Virus record (IMG/VR): IMGVR_UViG_3300046010_012266 | Location: 1 to 41,331 of that record | DNA from: a virus | Reading direction: 5' to 3' (one strand) | DNA length: 41,331 nt | In this document: in pieces, positions 26,114-34,766 of the stretch | How positions within the stretch are numbered: the first letter of the stretch is position 1 | How the letters are laid out: the number at the start of each line of letters is the position of its first letter | Made by a program: the position numbers and the translations under genes | Notes under the pieces: model-generated | Database searches by the model: none | Told to the model about the DNA's origin: nothing | The model's input: the letters and a program-made list of their open reading frames with translations, nothing else

Positions 26114-27970
26114 TTAAAAACTAGTTACTCTTCCTATTATATCTGTGTTAGGATACCTAACTTCAAATATACATGGATCTAAACTAGGATATACAACATT
26201 ATTATATGTTGCTCCTTCAATATCATATGAATATTGAGAATACCCATTTATTACCCCATTTTTATTAGTTATTTTAATACTTTTAACAGTTTGAACACCA
26301 TTAATTCTGTCTAAAAGAACATATAAATTTCTTAATAAAATAGGTTGATTTATTTGCCATTTATCTATATCAAAGTAATTTTTTAAAGCTTCTACACATA
26401 AAATTAAAACTTCATTACTTACATAATCTGGGAGGGTTATTATTTCAAATTCTACTCCTATATTAATTATAAAAGCATCTTTTATTTTAATAGAATCATT
26501 AATCATTCTGTATTGGGATAAGTATGTAGATATATTCTGTTTTAAAGCATCAGAAGCATAATTTAATTTTTTATCTGTATTGTAACTTAGTACATACATG
26601 TTTAATACTGATGGAGATTCTCCTATTTCTAAATCTTCTAATTTTTGAGGTGTTGTGTATATTTTAGAAATACATCCATATTTTGATGGCATACTTAAAG
26701 CTCTAATAGTATAATCATCTACAGTAACTGCTCTTAATTGAGATTGGAATGAATTTAAAGAGTTTTGTCTAATTTCTTCTAAAGTGTCTCCATCTTTTCC
26801 TCCTGAAGCTGCTTTAGGATTAGTTACTGCTATACTATTAAATACTGTTTGAGCTGTTATATTATTTAAATTTGATTTTAAAAATTTTATATCAGCGGAT
26901 TGTACTGTTGTAAGTGTTTCAGAAGGTACATTTGAATTAACTCCTCCTCCAATTAAATATCTTATAGTTAATGTAGTATTTGAAGGAGCAATCCCATAAG
27001 TACCAGTATATAATATATTTGAAGGTGCATAAGCAGTAGTTAATTTATTTTGTCCAAATGATAATCCTATTCCTATGTTATTAGAATTAGGAACTATTTC
27101 TTCATCTGTATCTGTGGATACTCCTGATCCAAATTGTAATTGAAGTGTGGTTTCATTAAGAAATTTGGTTGAAAAACGTCTTTGTATTTTTTCTAATTTC
27201 AATAAATAAGGAACATCATTATATATACTGAAATTAGGATCATTTACATTTATATTTTTTATAGAATTAAATATTGTTTCTTGAGCTAAATATGGAACTT
27301 CATACCATTCGTTTCCATTATTATCCATTATATCTAATATCCCTATTATATTAGAACTATTTATTTCTATTGTGGCAAATTGTTCAGGAGCGTTAAATGA
27401 AACATTTGTTGAATTTATTTTAGCAGATATTGCTTTTCTAGATTTTTTAAGAAGAAAATAACTAGGTTCATTTCCTACTATTTGATATACAGATATTTCT
27501 GTAGGATCATATGATGAGGAATATGTAAAATTTATATCATCTTCAATTAAAAATGTACCTCCATTAGTTAAATTAGATTGAATTAATGCATTTTTATTTA
27601 TATATAAAGCATAATCAAAATCAGGAACTGATTGGCTTCCTGAAAGGATAGAAGGTACTATTTGATAAATATCTATATTTACAGTTGCGGCAGTTGTAAC
27701 TTTAGGTTTATAACCTAACATATATGCTAAATTAAATAAATTTTCTTTTTGTTTAGCATATTGTATAAAAGTTTCTTGTATTTGAGTATCAAGATAAAAA
27801 CTTAAAACATCTCCTACATACGAAGACATTTCCATAAACATCATCCCTATGGAAGAAGGAGTAAAATCATTATATGTTGTAGGAAAATATGTTTTAGAAT
27901 AGTCTATTAATTTTTGCCTAAAACTAGCAAAATCACGATTTAGATATTTTATGTCTTTATTTGTTGCCAT
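26114..27970 (-). CDS. Baseplate wedge protein, T4 gp6 / baseplate J family
   Basis: The 618-aa protein has the hallmark N-terminus of gp6-like wedge subunits: LNRDFASFRQKLIDYSKTYFP, then TPSSIGMMFMEMSSYVGDVLSFYLDTQ and a helix with FNLAYMLGYKP. A central baseplate_J-like part includes the GGKDGDTLEEIRQNS segment, and the C-terminal part DYTIRALSMPSKYG is also typical. In T4, gp6 dimers join the wedges into the baseplate rim. It is immediately upstream in the operon of tail genes and follows the gp25-like gene with overlapping stop and start, the same gene pairing as in many myoviruses. Confidence 0.9.
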   Translation of the reverse strand: MATNKDIKYLNRDFASFRQKLIDYSKTYFPTTYNDFTPSSIGMMFMEMSSYVGDVLSFYLDTQIQETFIQYAKQKENLFNLAYMLGYKPKVTTAATVNIDIYQIVPSILSGSQSVPDFDYALYINKNALIQSNLTNGGTFLIEDDINFTYSSSYDPTEISVYQIVGNEPSYFLLKKSRKAISAKINSTNVSFNAPEQFATIEINSSNIIGILDIMDNNGNEWYEVPYLAQETIFNSIKNINVNDPNFSIYNDVPYLLKLEKIQRRFSTKFLNETTLQLQFGSGVSTDTDEEIVPNSNNIGIGLSFGQNKLTTAYAPSNILYTGTYGIAPSNTTLTIRYLIGGGVNSNVPSETLTTVQSADIKFLKSNLNNITAQTVFNSIAVTNPKAASGGKDGDTLEEIRQNSLNSFQSQLRAVTVDDYTIRALSMPSKYGCISKIYTTPQKLEDLEIGESPSVLNMYVLSYNTDKKLNYASDALKQNISTYLSQYRMINDSIKIKDAFIINIGVEFEIITLPDYVSNEVLILCVEALKNYFDIDKWQINQPILLRNLYVLLDRINGVQTVKSIKITNKNGVINGYSQYSYDIEGATYNNVVYPSLDPCIFEVRYPNTDIIGRVTSF

Positions 27971-28377
27971 TAGCTAAAAGTTAATTCAATATTATCTGTT
28001 ATTCCTCCATTTGTTACACTATACGTTAAATTTATTTTTAATTGATTAGCATCTGGAATAGGGGTTACTAAGAGTTCAAGTATGTTAACTTGAGGAAAGT
28101 ATAATGATATTTGGGAAGATATATTTAATAAAAGATTATCCACATTGTCTTGAGTAAGTTGATTAAATAATTGTGCTCTTAAATTACCACCAAAATTTAA
28201 ATTAAATATTCTTTCATTTTGATTGGTTAAAATAAAATTGATTAAATTATTTTTAATAGTATCTTTAGTAGTATATGTTGTTTTAAATATTGCAGATCCA
28301 TTTAATGGTAAAGCTATTCCTATTCCATTTCTTGCTTGGACTTCTAAAGGATTTTTATTTGGAATTCTTATAGCCAT
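27970..28377 (-). CDS. Baseplate wedge protein, T4 gp25-like
   Basis: The 135-aa protein fits the gp25/lysozyme-like wedge family in size and pattern: a GIALPL strand early on, TTYTTKDTIKNNLINFILTNQNERIFNLNFGGNLRAQLF in the middle (the NERxxNxxFG block is diagnostic), and a C-terminal helix-strand unit DNLLLNISSQISLYFPQVNILELLV. In T4, gp25 sits in the inner baseplate and helps start sheath assembly. Despite the family name it is not expected to be an active lysozyme. Its gene overlaps that of the gp6 homologue. Confidence 0.9.
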   Translation of the reverse strand: MAIRIPNKNPLEVQARNGIGIALPLNGSAIFKTTYTTKDTIKNNLINFILTNQNERIFNLNFGGNLRAQLFNQLTQDNVDNLLLNISSQISLYFPQVNILELLVTPIPDANQLKINLTYSVTNGGITDNIELTFS

Positions 28378-28778
28378 TATTTTATCAATCCCATTATTTG
28401 ATCTAAACTAACTTCACCTGCAGGTAAACTACTACCTTCTGTAGCAGTATTAACATTAACTCCTGGATTAAAGTTATTTAGTGAGTCTGTTGTGTGATTT
28501 GAAAAATTTTTCCAATCACTATTACCAAAGGATTTAGCCGTTTCATTTAATATATCTTTAATAGGATCTCCAGTTGATTGAAATTTAGGTGAAGAATTTA
28601 AATTTATTGGAGAAATCATATGTTCTTTAATTGAAACTTGTGGTGATTTTTTAGGAGTATTATTAGTATGGGTAGAAAGAATTTCTATAAGAGATTCTTT
28701 AATTATTTCTTTAAAATCATCAGCTATAACTTCTTTTACGGCTTCTTTAATAAGTTTTTTAAATTCTAGTTTATTCAT
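28377..28778 (-). CDS. Hypothetical protein with LIKE-type N-terminal peptide inside the baseplate module
   Basis: The 133-aa protein begins MNKLEFKKLIKEAVKEVI, closely matching the N-termini at 6424, 7192 and 36101, with Ile-Lys-Glu at residues 10-12. An amphipathic helix region follows (DFKEIIKESLIEILS), then a Ser/Asn-rich, low-complexity body. Its presence among baseplate genes is unexpected for a head-packaged protein; it might instead be a tail assembly factor. It overlaps the gp25 gene start region and belongs to the same unit. Confidence 0.65.
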   Translation of the reverse strand: MNKLEFKKLIKEAVKEVIADDFKEIIKESLIEILSTHTNNTPKKSPQVSIKEHMISPINLNSSPKFQSTGDPIKDILNETAKSFGNSDWKNFSNHTTDSLNNFNPGVNVNTATEGSSLPAGEVSLDQIMGLIK

Positions 28779-28781
28779 GAT

Positions 28782-28789
28782 TATAAATA
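28782..28789 (-). promoter_or_regulatory. TATTTATA motif close to the ATG at 28778
   Basis: TATTTATA in the minus direction ends only 3 nt before the ATG at 28778. That is too close for a T4-type late promoter to serve this ATG, so it may serve the downstream gp25/gp6 genes or be chance. Confidence 0.2.
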
Positions 28790-28795
28790 TTTAAT

Positions 28796-30028
28796 TTATT
28801 CAGGTCTTAAATTAGGTTGAGAATCAATTATAAATTTTAATTCATCTATGAGTACTTGAATATCTGAGGAAAAGGATGCTTCTCCTTTCAATATTATAAC
28901 TCCTGTTGTGTTTTTAGCTACTGCTCTTCTTTTAGGATAAGTTATGTCTTCTGTTGTGGGTTCCAAAATTACTTCTAAAATAAATCCTCGATATGTAACT
29001 TGTTGAGACTGCATATTTATTATGGCTTGATTAGAAGTTAATGATGAAATTTCACTATTTACTTCAGAAAATGGTATATTCTGTTCTTCAGAACAATCTT
29101 TTATTAATAAATCTAACATTTGTAACAATGTTATTAATAGTTTTAAAACATTAGCCATAATAGCTAATACTAAAGCTGCTGAGCTTGTGACTGTTGATAA
29201 TGTTGATAAGAAATCTTTAAGTTTATCTTGAGCTTCTTTAAGAGTTATTACTAATCCTACTGTAGTAAATTGGTTAGGAATAGGAAGTGCTGAAAATATT
29301 GGGATTACTGTTTGGAATATTTCTATAAGAGTATTTAATCCTGTTAAAGAAGTAGAAACTATAGTTATAGAAGTATATGCTGTGTTTAGTTGTTTTACAA
29401 GAAGATTTCTTTTTTGAATTATTTCATTAATATTACTAGGACATTGTTTAGGAATTGTTTTTAGTAATTGTGAAAGTTGATTAGGATCTTGATATATGTT
29501 AGGGTTTGATAATATTTGATCTAATTGAGATATACCAAAACTTGATATTAAATCTAAAATTGGAGGTACTAATTGAGATTTTAAATCAATAGTATTTTTA
29601 GTCAAAATTTGAACTAATTTACCTTCTCCTTTTATTTTTATACTTGATGGAGAATTTCTTTCTATTTCACCAGCATTAGCTTTTTGTAATAATGTATTGG
29701 CTTTATTAGTATCTAATTTTGATTTAGTTAAATATATGTTTCCTAAATCTATATAATTATTAACTATAGGATTTTCAGCTTCATCTAAAGCAAATATATT
29801 AACATCTTTATAACCATTTGATTGAATTCTAAATCCATATGGAATATTACCAGTATTAATATATCCTAAAAATTCACTATCTAATTTTTTAATCATTACT
29901 TCCCCACTTTCATCAGGTTGTCCTATTTTAATTAATGGAACAGGTGGAGAAAATATATTCACAACAGATTCTTTTAATGGAAAATTTGTTTCAGAATCTA
30001 AAATTTTAAATCTGTATATAATTTCCAT
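28796..30028 (-). CDS. Tail/baseplate-module protein with N-terminal carboxypeptidase-regulatory-like domain
   Basis: The 410-aa protein has an N-terminal beta sandwich of ~100 residues (YRFKILDSETNFPLKESVVNIF…DESGEVMIKKL…YGFRIQSNGYKDVNIF), the pattern of CarboxypepD_reg/transthyretin-like domains. A long helical part follows with a very hydrophobic stretch around residues 275-305 (SSAALVLAIMANVLKLLITLLQML), which could be a membrane-active helix, a tape-measure-like segment or a coiled core. The C-terminus is a small alpha/beta unit. Location between hub and wedge genes suggests a central baseplate protein. Confidence 0.6.
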   Translation of the reverse strand: MEIIYRFKILDSETNFPLKESVVNIFSPPVPLIKIGQPDESGEVMIKKLDSEFLGYINTGNIPYGFRIQSNGYKDVNIFALDEAENPIVNNYIDLGNIYLTKSKLDTNKANTLLQKANAGEIERNSPSSIKIKGEGKLVQILTKNTIDLKSQLVPPILDLISSFGISQLDQILSNPNIYQDPNQLSQLLKTIPKQCPSNINEIIQKRNLLVKQLNTAYTSITIVSTSLTGLNTLIEIFQTVIPIFSALPIPNQFTTVGLVITLKEAQDKLKDFLSTLSTVTSSAALVLAIMANVLKLLITLLQMLDLLIKDCSEEQNIPFSEVNSEISSLTSNQAIINMQSQQVTYRGFILEVILEPTTEDITYPKRRAVAKNTTGVIILKGEASFSSDIQVLIDELKFIIDSQPNLRPE

Positions 30029-31255
30029 TTATGTTGTAAAGTTATTTTTAGATTTTATTGAATCTATATTGGTTATAAGATTATCTAAAACAAGTTTTAC
30101 TTCTGCAGATATTAAGTTTAATTGAGTAATAGGAGTTCCTTCTTTTCCGTATGCTAATATAGAACATACTTGCATAAATTCTTGAAGATTTGAAATAAGC
30201 TGTTTTAGTAAATCTGTGGTTTGGTTTCCTAATAGGATAGGTTCAGTAGCTTTAATTGAGCCTAAATATGATTTAGTTGAGTTTACAACAAATATATTTG
30301 TATCTACATTTACAGATTCTATAGATGAAAATCCTACACTTTTTATAGAACTTAATAATATATGATCTAAATTAGAATTTAATAATATTCGTCCTGAATT
30401 TAGGATTATTTGATTATTATTATATTCTTGAGGATCAGTAGGTTTGGTAGAAAAAGAACTATATCTTTTAGATGATACATTAATTGGAATTTTTTGTTTA
30501 GATGTTATATATAGTGAACTTAAATCTTCATTTATGTTTTCTAAAATATTTTCCCAACCATTATTTGATTTAACTCCTTGTCCATTTCGTAAAATAATTA
30601 TAGGATCACCATCATCTCCAAAAGAAGACCATAAATTTTTTATATTAGAATTTTTTACAGTACTTCCTATTCTTATTGAATTTCCCCATCTACCTTCAAA
30701 TATCATATCTCCTTCATATGGAAGAAGAGGATTAATATTTGATTTTTCTTTAAATGTTTGCCCTAAATTTATTCCAGCTTCATTATTTGGAACTATATTT
30801 GGTGAACCTTGTGAAGTTTGAATATAGTTTTTTTGTAAAGATTCAGGAATATTATCTTCATATATGTTATCAGGATAAGCATTATGATGTTGACTATTCC
30901 ATATGTTTAATGGAGTAAAATAATAAGATATTTTACTAACCGTTGATTGATCTATAGATAAATCTGGGAGTAGAAGTAGGTATACTATTTCATTTATTAA
31001 TGGATAATTTTTTATATTAGAAAAAAATGGAAGGGCGTATGGTAACTGTGTTGGTGGTAATGGAGTAGGAGAAGAGACTTGATCATAAAATATAGTTCCT
31101 ATTGAATTCCAACCTCCATATTGTTCAAATAATGGGTGAGAACTATCTAAAATTATATCTTTTACTCTTACTGCAGAATATTGAGGAATAGAAGTTACTG
31201 TAGTTTTAGGATTGGAAACTACTTTTTTTAACCCAGCAAATCCATACCTATACAT
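30029..31255 (-). CDS. Baseplate hub/spike candidate (gp5-like OB-fold region)
   Basis: The 408-aa protein has an N-terminal strand-rich region (YSAVRVKDIILD…) and a segment at about 180-200, DMIFEGRWGNSIRIGSTVK, that matches what I recall of OB-fold baseplate hub proteins (EGRxGNSIRxGS) in T4-like marine phages. IIILRNGQG follows. In T4 the hub gp5 carries this fold plus lysozyme and spike parts; no lysozyme motif or octapeptide spike repeat is seen here, so it may be only the OB part. The gene is next to other baseplate genes. Confidence 0.6.
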   Translation of the reverse strand: MYRYGFAGLKKVVSNPKTTVTSIPQYSAVRVKDIILDSSHPLFEQYGGWNSIGTIFYDQVSSPTPLPPTQLPYALPFFSNIKNYPLINEIVYLLLLPDLSIDQSTVSKISYYFTPLNIWNSQHHNAYPDNIYEDNIPESLQKNYIQTSQGSPNIVPNNEAGINLGQTFKEKSNINPLLPYEGDMIFEGRWGNSIRIGSTVKNSNIKNLWSSFGDDGDPIIILRNGQGVKSNNGWENILENINEDLSSLYITSKQKIPINVSSKRYSSFSTKPTDPQEYNNNQIILNSGRILLNSNLDHILLSSIKSVGFSSIESVNVDTNIFVVNSTKSYLGSIKATEPILLGNQTTDLLKQLISNLQEFMQVCSILAYGKEGTPITQLNLISAEVKLVLDNLITNIDSIKSKNNFTT

Positions 31256-31593
31256 TATTTTTCTTGATTTATTTTATTTATCTCTTCAAGAAGTTGAGCT
31301 TTTTCAGAATCACTTATTATAAAACCTTCTTCTCCATTAGAATTATTTAATAAAGCTCTTTGTACAATTGCGGCCATTTTTATTAACTGTTCATCATTCT
31401 TTACTCCTATTTCTAAATATTCTTTTATTAAAGGAACAATTAATGTAGCATCCCCTATATCATTTATCAAAGGTTTTAATTCAGATATAAGTGTGGATAT
31501 TTGTTTTTCTTTATTTTTAGAATTACTATATATTTCATTTAAAAGTTCAGAAAATGATTTTTTTCCAAAAATTATTTGATCTAGTTGACTCAT
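31255..31593 (-). CDS. Conserved small protein next to the late sigma gene
   Basis: The 112-aa protein is all-helical and acidic: SQLDQIIFGKKSFSELLNEIY, ISTLISELKPLINDIGDATLIVPLIKEYLEIGVKNDEQLIKMAAIVQRAL. I recall similar proteins in the same position beside the sigma-like gene of other large marine phages, but no function. Its stop overlaps the hub-candidate ATG. A TATTTATA motif lies 15 nt before its ATG, so it may be the first gene of the baseplate unit. Confidence 0.7.
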   Translation of the reverse strand: MSQLDQIIFGKKSFSELLNEIYSNSKNKEKQISTLISELKPLINDIGDATLIVPLIKEYLEIGVKNDEQLIKMAAIVQRALLNNSNGEEGFIISDSEKAQLLEEINKINQEK

Positions 31594-31608
31594 AATATAT
31601 CATTTTTA

Positions 31609-31616
31609 TATAAATA
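31609..31616 (-). promoter_or_regulatory. Candidate late promoter TATTTATA
   Basis: TATTTATA in the minus direction, 15 nt before the ATG at 31593, in the gap that follows the late sigma gene. It would start transcription of the baseplate genes. Confidence 0.4.
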
Positions 31617-31622
31617 TTAAAT

Positions 31623-32528
31623 TTATTCAAATTTTATATAATTATGCTCTAAATAAAATAAATAATTTCTATTAAAAATATCAGATAATATATTAGCAAC
31701 TTTAGTTATTTTAGGAGTCTTAACATCTATTATTTCTCTAATATAGATGTATAATGCTTTTTTATTAAATATATCAATTGAATCTCTTTTTTTAAATAAT
31801 TGTAAAATAGCATCTGCTATCTGTACTTCTTCCTGAAAGGTAAGTTCCTTTGTTTTTTTATTTATTTTTGGTGGAAAAATATTATATAAATTTTCATCAC
31901 AATATTTTACATATTCATCTATAAAAAAGTATAATTTATCTACACTTTTATCTTTTTCATAAATCAAATTGTGATCTATTTCATTATTTTCTTTTATACT
32001 ATCAACAGAAATTCTATTTTTTCTATTTTTATAATTTTTATCATTATATGAAATAAGCCATCTTTTTGTAATAGTACCAAAATATGAATATGCTTTGGGG
32101 GGAGTAATTTTTCTTAGTCTTTCTTTACACTTGGATGTAATATTTAATGAATCTATAAAACTATCTATTTGATCTTGAGTAACTCTATCTACATCCCCTA
32201 CATATTCTTCAAAATTATCATTATATTCTTCATTAAATTCTTTAGTTATTATTTTAGTGAATCTTTCTTGAATGTTTCTTCGGTGATTATAACGATAAAA
32301 TTTGGAAATTAAAAATATAATTAATTCATGTTGTAAATCTTCAATATTTGTTTCTTCTGTATAGTAGAATTTGAAGGTATGAATAATATTTTGGGTAAGT
32401 TTAAATAATGGATGATGAATTTTTTCTGAGTATATTCTGTTTTTTATCCTAGAATCATCAGTTTTATTATATTCTATAATAGCATTTTCTGTATCTATGG
32501 TAAAGTAATTTTTTGAAGATTTTTTCAT
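31623..32528 (-). CDS. Late-transcription sigma factor, T4 gp55-like
   Basis: The 301-aa protein matches the pattern of phage late sigma factors. It has an acidic/aromatic N-terminus (KNYFTIDTENAIIEYNKTDD), a helical block with IHHPLFKLTQNIIHTFKFYY and NIEDLQHELIIFLISKFYRY (sigma-70 region 2-like), and AYSYFGTITKRWLISYNDKNYKNR, the likely -10 recognition/helix region. It would direct host RNA polymerase to late promoters, probably together with a sliding clamp. Its gene sits just upstream of the tail genes it would activate and has a 4-bp overlap with the gene before it. Confidence 0.75.
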   Translation of the reverse strand: MKKSSKNYFTIDTENAIIEYNKTDDSRIKNRIYSEKIHHPLFKLTQNIIHTFKFYYTEETNIEDLQHELIIFLISKFYRYNHRRNIQERFTKIITKEFNEEYNDNFEEYVGDVDRVTQDQIDSFIDSLNITSKCKERLRKITPPKAYSYFGTITKRWLISYNDKNYKNRKNRISVDSIKENNEIDHNLIYEKDKSVDKLYFFIDEYVKYCDENLYNIFPPKINKKTKELTFQEEVQIADAILQLFKKRDSIDIFNKKALYIYIREIIDVKTPKITKVANILSDIFNRNYLFYLEHNYIKFE

Positions 32529-32797
32529 ATATTTGTTTTGTAATTCAGTAATTCATCACGTAACTTTTTTACTGAATTAAAGAACCATCCTATTTCATCA
32601 TCACTTTTAAATGATTCTTTTTCATCAATTTTACTTATTTTTATATCTATATTTTCTAATTCTTTATTTATAAATTTAAATCTTTCTTCATATTTAATAA
32701 TTACATCTTCAGTATTTTCTTGTTTAAGAAGTAAATTTCTTATAACAAAAGCTAAAATGAATATAACTATAATTAATAAAATAATAATATATATCAT
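32525..32797 (-). CDS. Small membrane protein with coiled coil
   Basis: A 90-aa protein with a hydrophobic N-terminal segment (residues 2-22, IYIIILLIIVIFILAFVIRN), giving one membrane anchor, followed by a Lys/Glu-rich helix with heptad spacing (EERFKFINKELENIDIKISKIDEK). The shape resembles small phage spanin- or anchor-type proteins, but no lysis partner is recognised nearby. It overlaps the late sigma and HD genes by 4 bp on each side. Confidence 0.7.
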   Translation of the reverse strand: MIYIIILLIIVIFILAFVIRNLLLKQENTEDVIIKYEERFKFINKELENIDIKISKIDEKESFKSDDEIGWFFNSVKKLRDELLNYKTNI

Positions 32798-33555
32798 AAT
32801 TTATCAAAAATGTTCTTTAACCCTTCACTTTTTATTTGACCCAAAGCTTTTGTTTTTATAGGTTGTTTCTTTGTTTCAATTTTAGATTCTGGGGGATCTA
32901 ATGAATTTAATTTTGGAAGCCAAGCCTTTTCAAATTCAATACGTGCTGCCATTAAATCGGCTTGATGAATTATAAAAGGAAGTGATGTTCTGGGTTTTTG
33001 TTCTGGGAGGAATGTCATTAAATATTTTTTATTTCCTTCATCATACAAACCATCATGTGTTTGAATGGTAATCATTTCATTAAATGTATATTTAATTCCA
33101 TGTTGTTGAAGTAAAAACAATCCTCTATCTGGTACTGAAGCAAATGGTAATTTTGAATTAAAGGTATAATCTTCACCTAATTTATCTTTACGCCATTGAT
33201 CAGTCTGAGGTATGTATGATTCATTTTGAGAATCTCCTATCTTACCTAAATCATGATTTAATGCTGAGAATGCTAATTCTTCTATAGTGTATGTAGAAGT
33301 ATCTACTCCCATTTCTACCCAAACATTATTTAATTTAAGAGCACAATCTACTACTCGTAAAACGTGATCTACATATCCTCCTGGGAATGCATTATGATAT
33401 TCTTTTTTATGAGAGGCTGGCATAAGTATAATACGTTCAGCATATTTTTCATAAAATGATTTTAATTCTGAGCAGCGAGGTTCAGAAATATATTTATCCA
33501 TTATGGATAATAAATTATTCCAATTATTTTGGATTTGTTCTGCAGTTAATTTCAT
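32794..33555 (-). CDS. HD-domain phosphohydrolase
   Basis: The 253-aa protein has the HD metal-binding pattern: H64 in GGYVDHVLRVVD, H101-D102 in ALNHDLGK, a His in TIQTHDGLYD and an Asp in IIHQADLMAAR. Members hydrolyse phosphate esters in nucleotides or cyclic nucleotides. In phages such enzymes may act on nucleotide pools or signalling nucleotides; substrate specificity cannot be told from sequence. It sits upstream of the membrane protein and late sigma genes as part of one overlapping run. Confidence 0.8.
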   Translation of the reverse strand: MKLTAEQIQNNWNNLLSIMDKYISEPRCSELKSFYEKYAERIILMPASHKKEYHNAFPGGYVDHVLRVVDCALKLNNVWVEMGVDTSTYTIEELAFSALNHDLGKIGDSQNESYIPQTDQWRKDKLGEDYTFNSKLPFASVPDRGLFLLQQHGIKYTFNEMITIQTHDGLYDEGNKKYLMTFLPEQKPRTSLPFIIHQADLMAARIEFEKAWLPKLNSLDPPESKIETKKQPIKTKALGQIKSEGLKNIFDKL

Positions 33556-33564
33556 AAATTTATT

Positions 33565-33765
33565 TTATTGTAAGCCGTTTCCTTCTTGTGGAGATAAAGG
33601 TTCTCTGGATATCATAGATTTAACATCTTCTAAAATATCTGAAATTTTGTTAATTGTAACTTTATAAGTAGATACTGGTTCATTTCTGGTTACAATACCT
33701 TCTAATACTTTTAATTGAGCTTCAATATGTTCAATTTTGTTAATGATTAATTCTCTGTTTCTCAT
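33565..33765 (-). CDS. Small coiled-coil conserved protein
   Basis: The 66-aa product is helical with a heptad-like first half (ELIINKIEHIEAQLKVLEGIVTRNEP) and a second helix (VTINKISDILEDVKSMISREP). I recall similar short proteins in T4-like marine phages, without a known function. It precedes the HD gene by 9 bp and is probably first in that run. An AT-rich leader with the sequence TATAAATA lies close to its ATG. Confidence 0.7.
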   Translation of the reverse strand: MRNRELIINKIEHIEAQLKVLEGIVTRNEPVSTYKVTINKISDILEDVKSMISREPLSPQEGNGLQ

Positions 33766-33779
33766 TTTATTTATAATTA

Positions 33780-33876
33780 ATATGTTTATTTATTTCCCCC
33801 ACGTTATATTCCTACGTTTCTACCCTATATTCCATTCAAACGTTTTCTTTACAACCCGTATTCTCAATATAATAAT
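33780..33876. other. Intergenic region with short degenerate repeats
   Basis: About 100 bp between the coiled-coil gene and the gene at 33877. It holds ACGTT three times (33801, 33814 and about 33840) and TATATTCC-like strings twice, a loosely repeated pattern on a less AT-rich background. There is no clear hairpin or promoter box. It may be an operator or transcript leader. Confidence 0.3.
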
Positions 33877-34287
33877 TTAAGATTTAACTGCCAAGCTAAA
33901 GTTAAAAAAATTTTCAAATTCATATAAAATTTGGCATTTTTCATATTCTTCTAACTTCAAAAAATATTCTTTCCCAGCTTTTATAGCAGTTAAACCATCT
34001 TTATTTATATATTTTTTAATAGAATCTAAATGATATTTTTCTTTTAAATCTATTAATTTTAAAAATGAAAAAGCTTTATCATAAATATAATTTATACTTT
34101 TATTTTTTATTTCTATTTCTATTACATCATCTAAACCAAATGTAGATATAGTTTTAGCTGTATTTAAAGTAAAACCTTCTATATTACTTACCATTTTTAT
34201 ATACATTCCTAAACAAAAAATAACTTGATCTGGGGTTAAATTTTCTATCCCCCCTTCAAATGTTTCTTCTTTACGTTTTCTACCCAT
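33877..34287 (-). CDS. Hypothetical helical protein
   Basis: A 136-aa protein with a basic N-terminus (GRKRKEE) and otherwise helical composition: LTPDQVIFCLGMYIKMVSNI, IYDKAFSFLKLIDLKEKY and ILYEFENFFNFSLAV. No known motif. It overlaps the upstream gene by 8 bp, so the two are translated from one message driven by the host-type promoter at 34676-34707. Confidence 0.7.
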   Translation of the reverse strand: MGRKRKEETFEGGIENLTPDQVIFCLGMYIKMVSNIEGFTLNTAKTISTFGLDDVIEIEIKNKSINYIYDKAFSFLKLIDLKEKYHLDSIKKYINKDGLTAIKAGKEYFLKLEEYEKCQILYEFENFFNFSLAVKS

Positions 34288-34660
34288 TTAGTATATGTTT
34301 ATCTAACTCATTTAGACTAGAAATACCATAGATATTAATTTTATCTAAAACATCATTAACATCAATATTCTTTAATAAGAATTCATTCAAAAAATTTGTT
34401 TCTGAATCACTTAATTCTAATTTACCAATATTAAATAGATCAGTAACATCTTCTTCAGTATCTATAATTTTAACAGAATATAAAATATCCTTTAATTTTT
34501 TTAATTCTTCTTCACTTCCAAAATATAATAATGATTTACCATTATAATCTATATCTATTTCATGAATATTTAAATCTCTAATACAATCCAATAAATATTG
34601 TGGAAATAATTCAATAAAATCCCCAACATGGATATTCAATGATATTTTTATTACTTTCAT
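34280..34660 (-). CDS. Hypothetical small alpha/beta protein
   Basis: I start this gene at the ATG at 34660 (MKVIKISLNIHVGDF) because a longer in-frame start at 34717 would lie upstream of the promoter -7 box at 34676-34683 and inside the terminator. The 126-aa product has a strand-helix-strand beginning (VIKISLNI, IELFPQYLLDCIRDLN, IHEIDIDYNGKSLLYFG) and a helical, acidic end. No family recognised. The promoter leaves a leader of only about 10 nt. Confidence 0.7.
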   Translation of the reverse strand: MKVIKISLNIHVGDFIELFPQYLLDCIRDLNIHEIDIDYNGKSLLYFGSEEELKKLKDILYSVKIIDTEEDVTDLFNIGKLELSDSETNFLNEFLLKNIDVNDVLDKINIYGISSLNELDKHILNG

Positions 34661-34675
34661 AATTTTTAATTTTGA

Positions 34676-34707
34676 TAAAAATACGTAAAATATTTTAGAT
34701 TTCCAAA
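34676..34707 (-). promoter_or_regulatory. Bacteroidota-type promoter (TTTG-N20-TATTTTTA)
   Basis: In the minus direction TTTG (34707-34704), exactly 20 nt, then TATTTTTA (34683-34676). This fits the Bacteroidota -33/-7 consensus TTTG…TAnnTTTG with A at the last base. It precedes the ATG at 34660. Confidence 0.75.
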
Positions 34708-34715
34708 TTTTTAAC

Positions 34716-34739
34716 AAAAAAAGCCAATCTAAGATTGGC
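34716..34739 (-). terminator. Intrinsic terminator (minus direction)
   Basis: GCCAATC, a 3-nt loop and GATTGGC form a perfect 7-bp stem (34723-34739), followed in the minus direction by a run of seven T (34722-34716). It ends the unit of genes at 34767-36531 and lies directly before the promoter at 34676. Confidence 0.85.
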
Positions 34740-34766
34740 CTTTATTTAAATTTAATATTAATTATA

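Noticed and set aside
34661-34717. Longer start for the gene at 34280
   Set aside because: The extra codons would overlap the promoter -7 box and the terminator T-run, so they would lie outside the predicted transcript.
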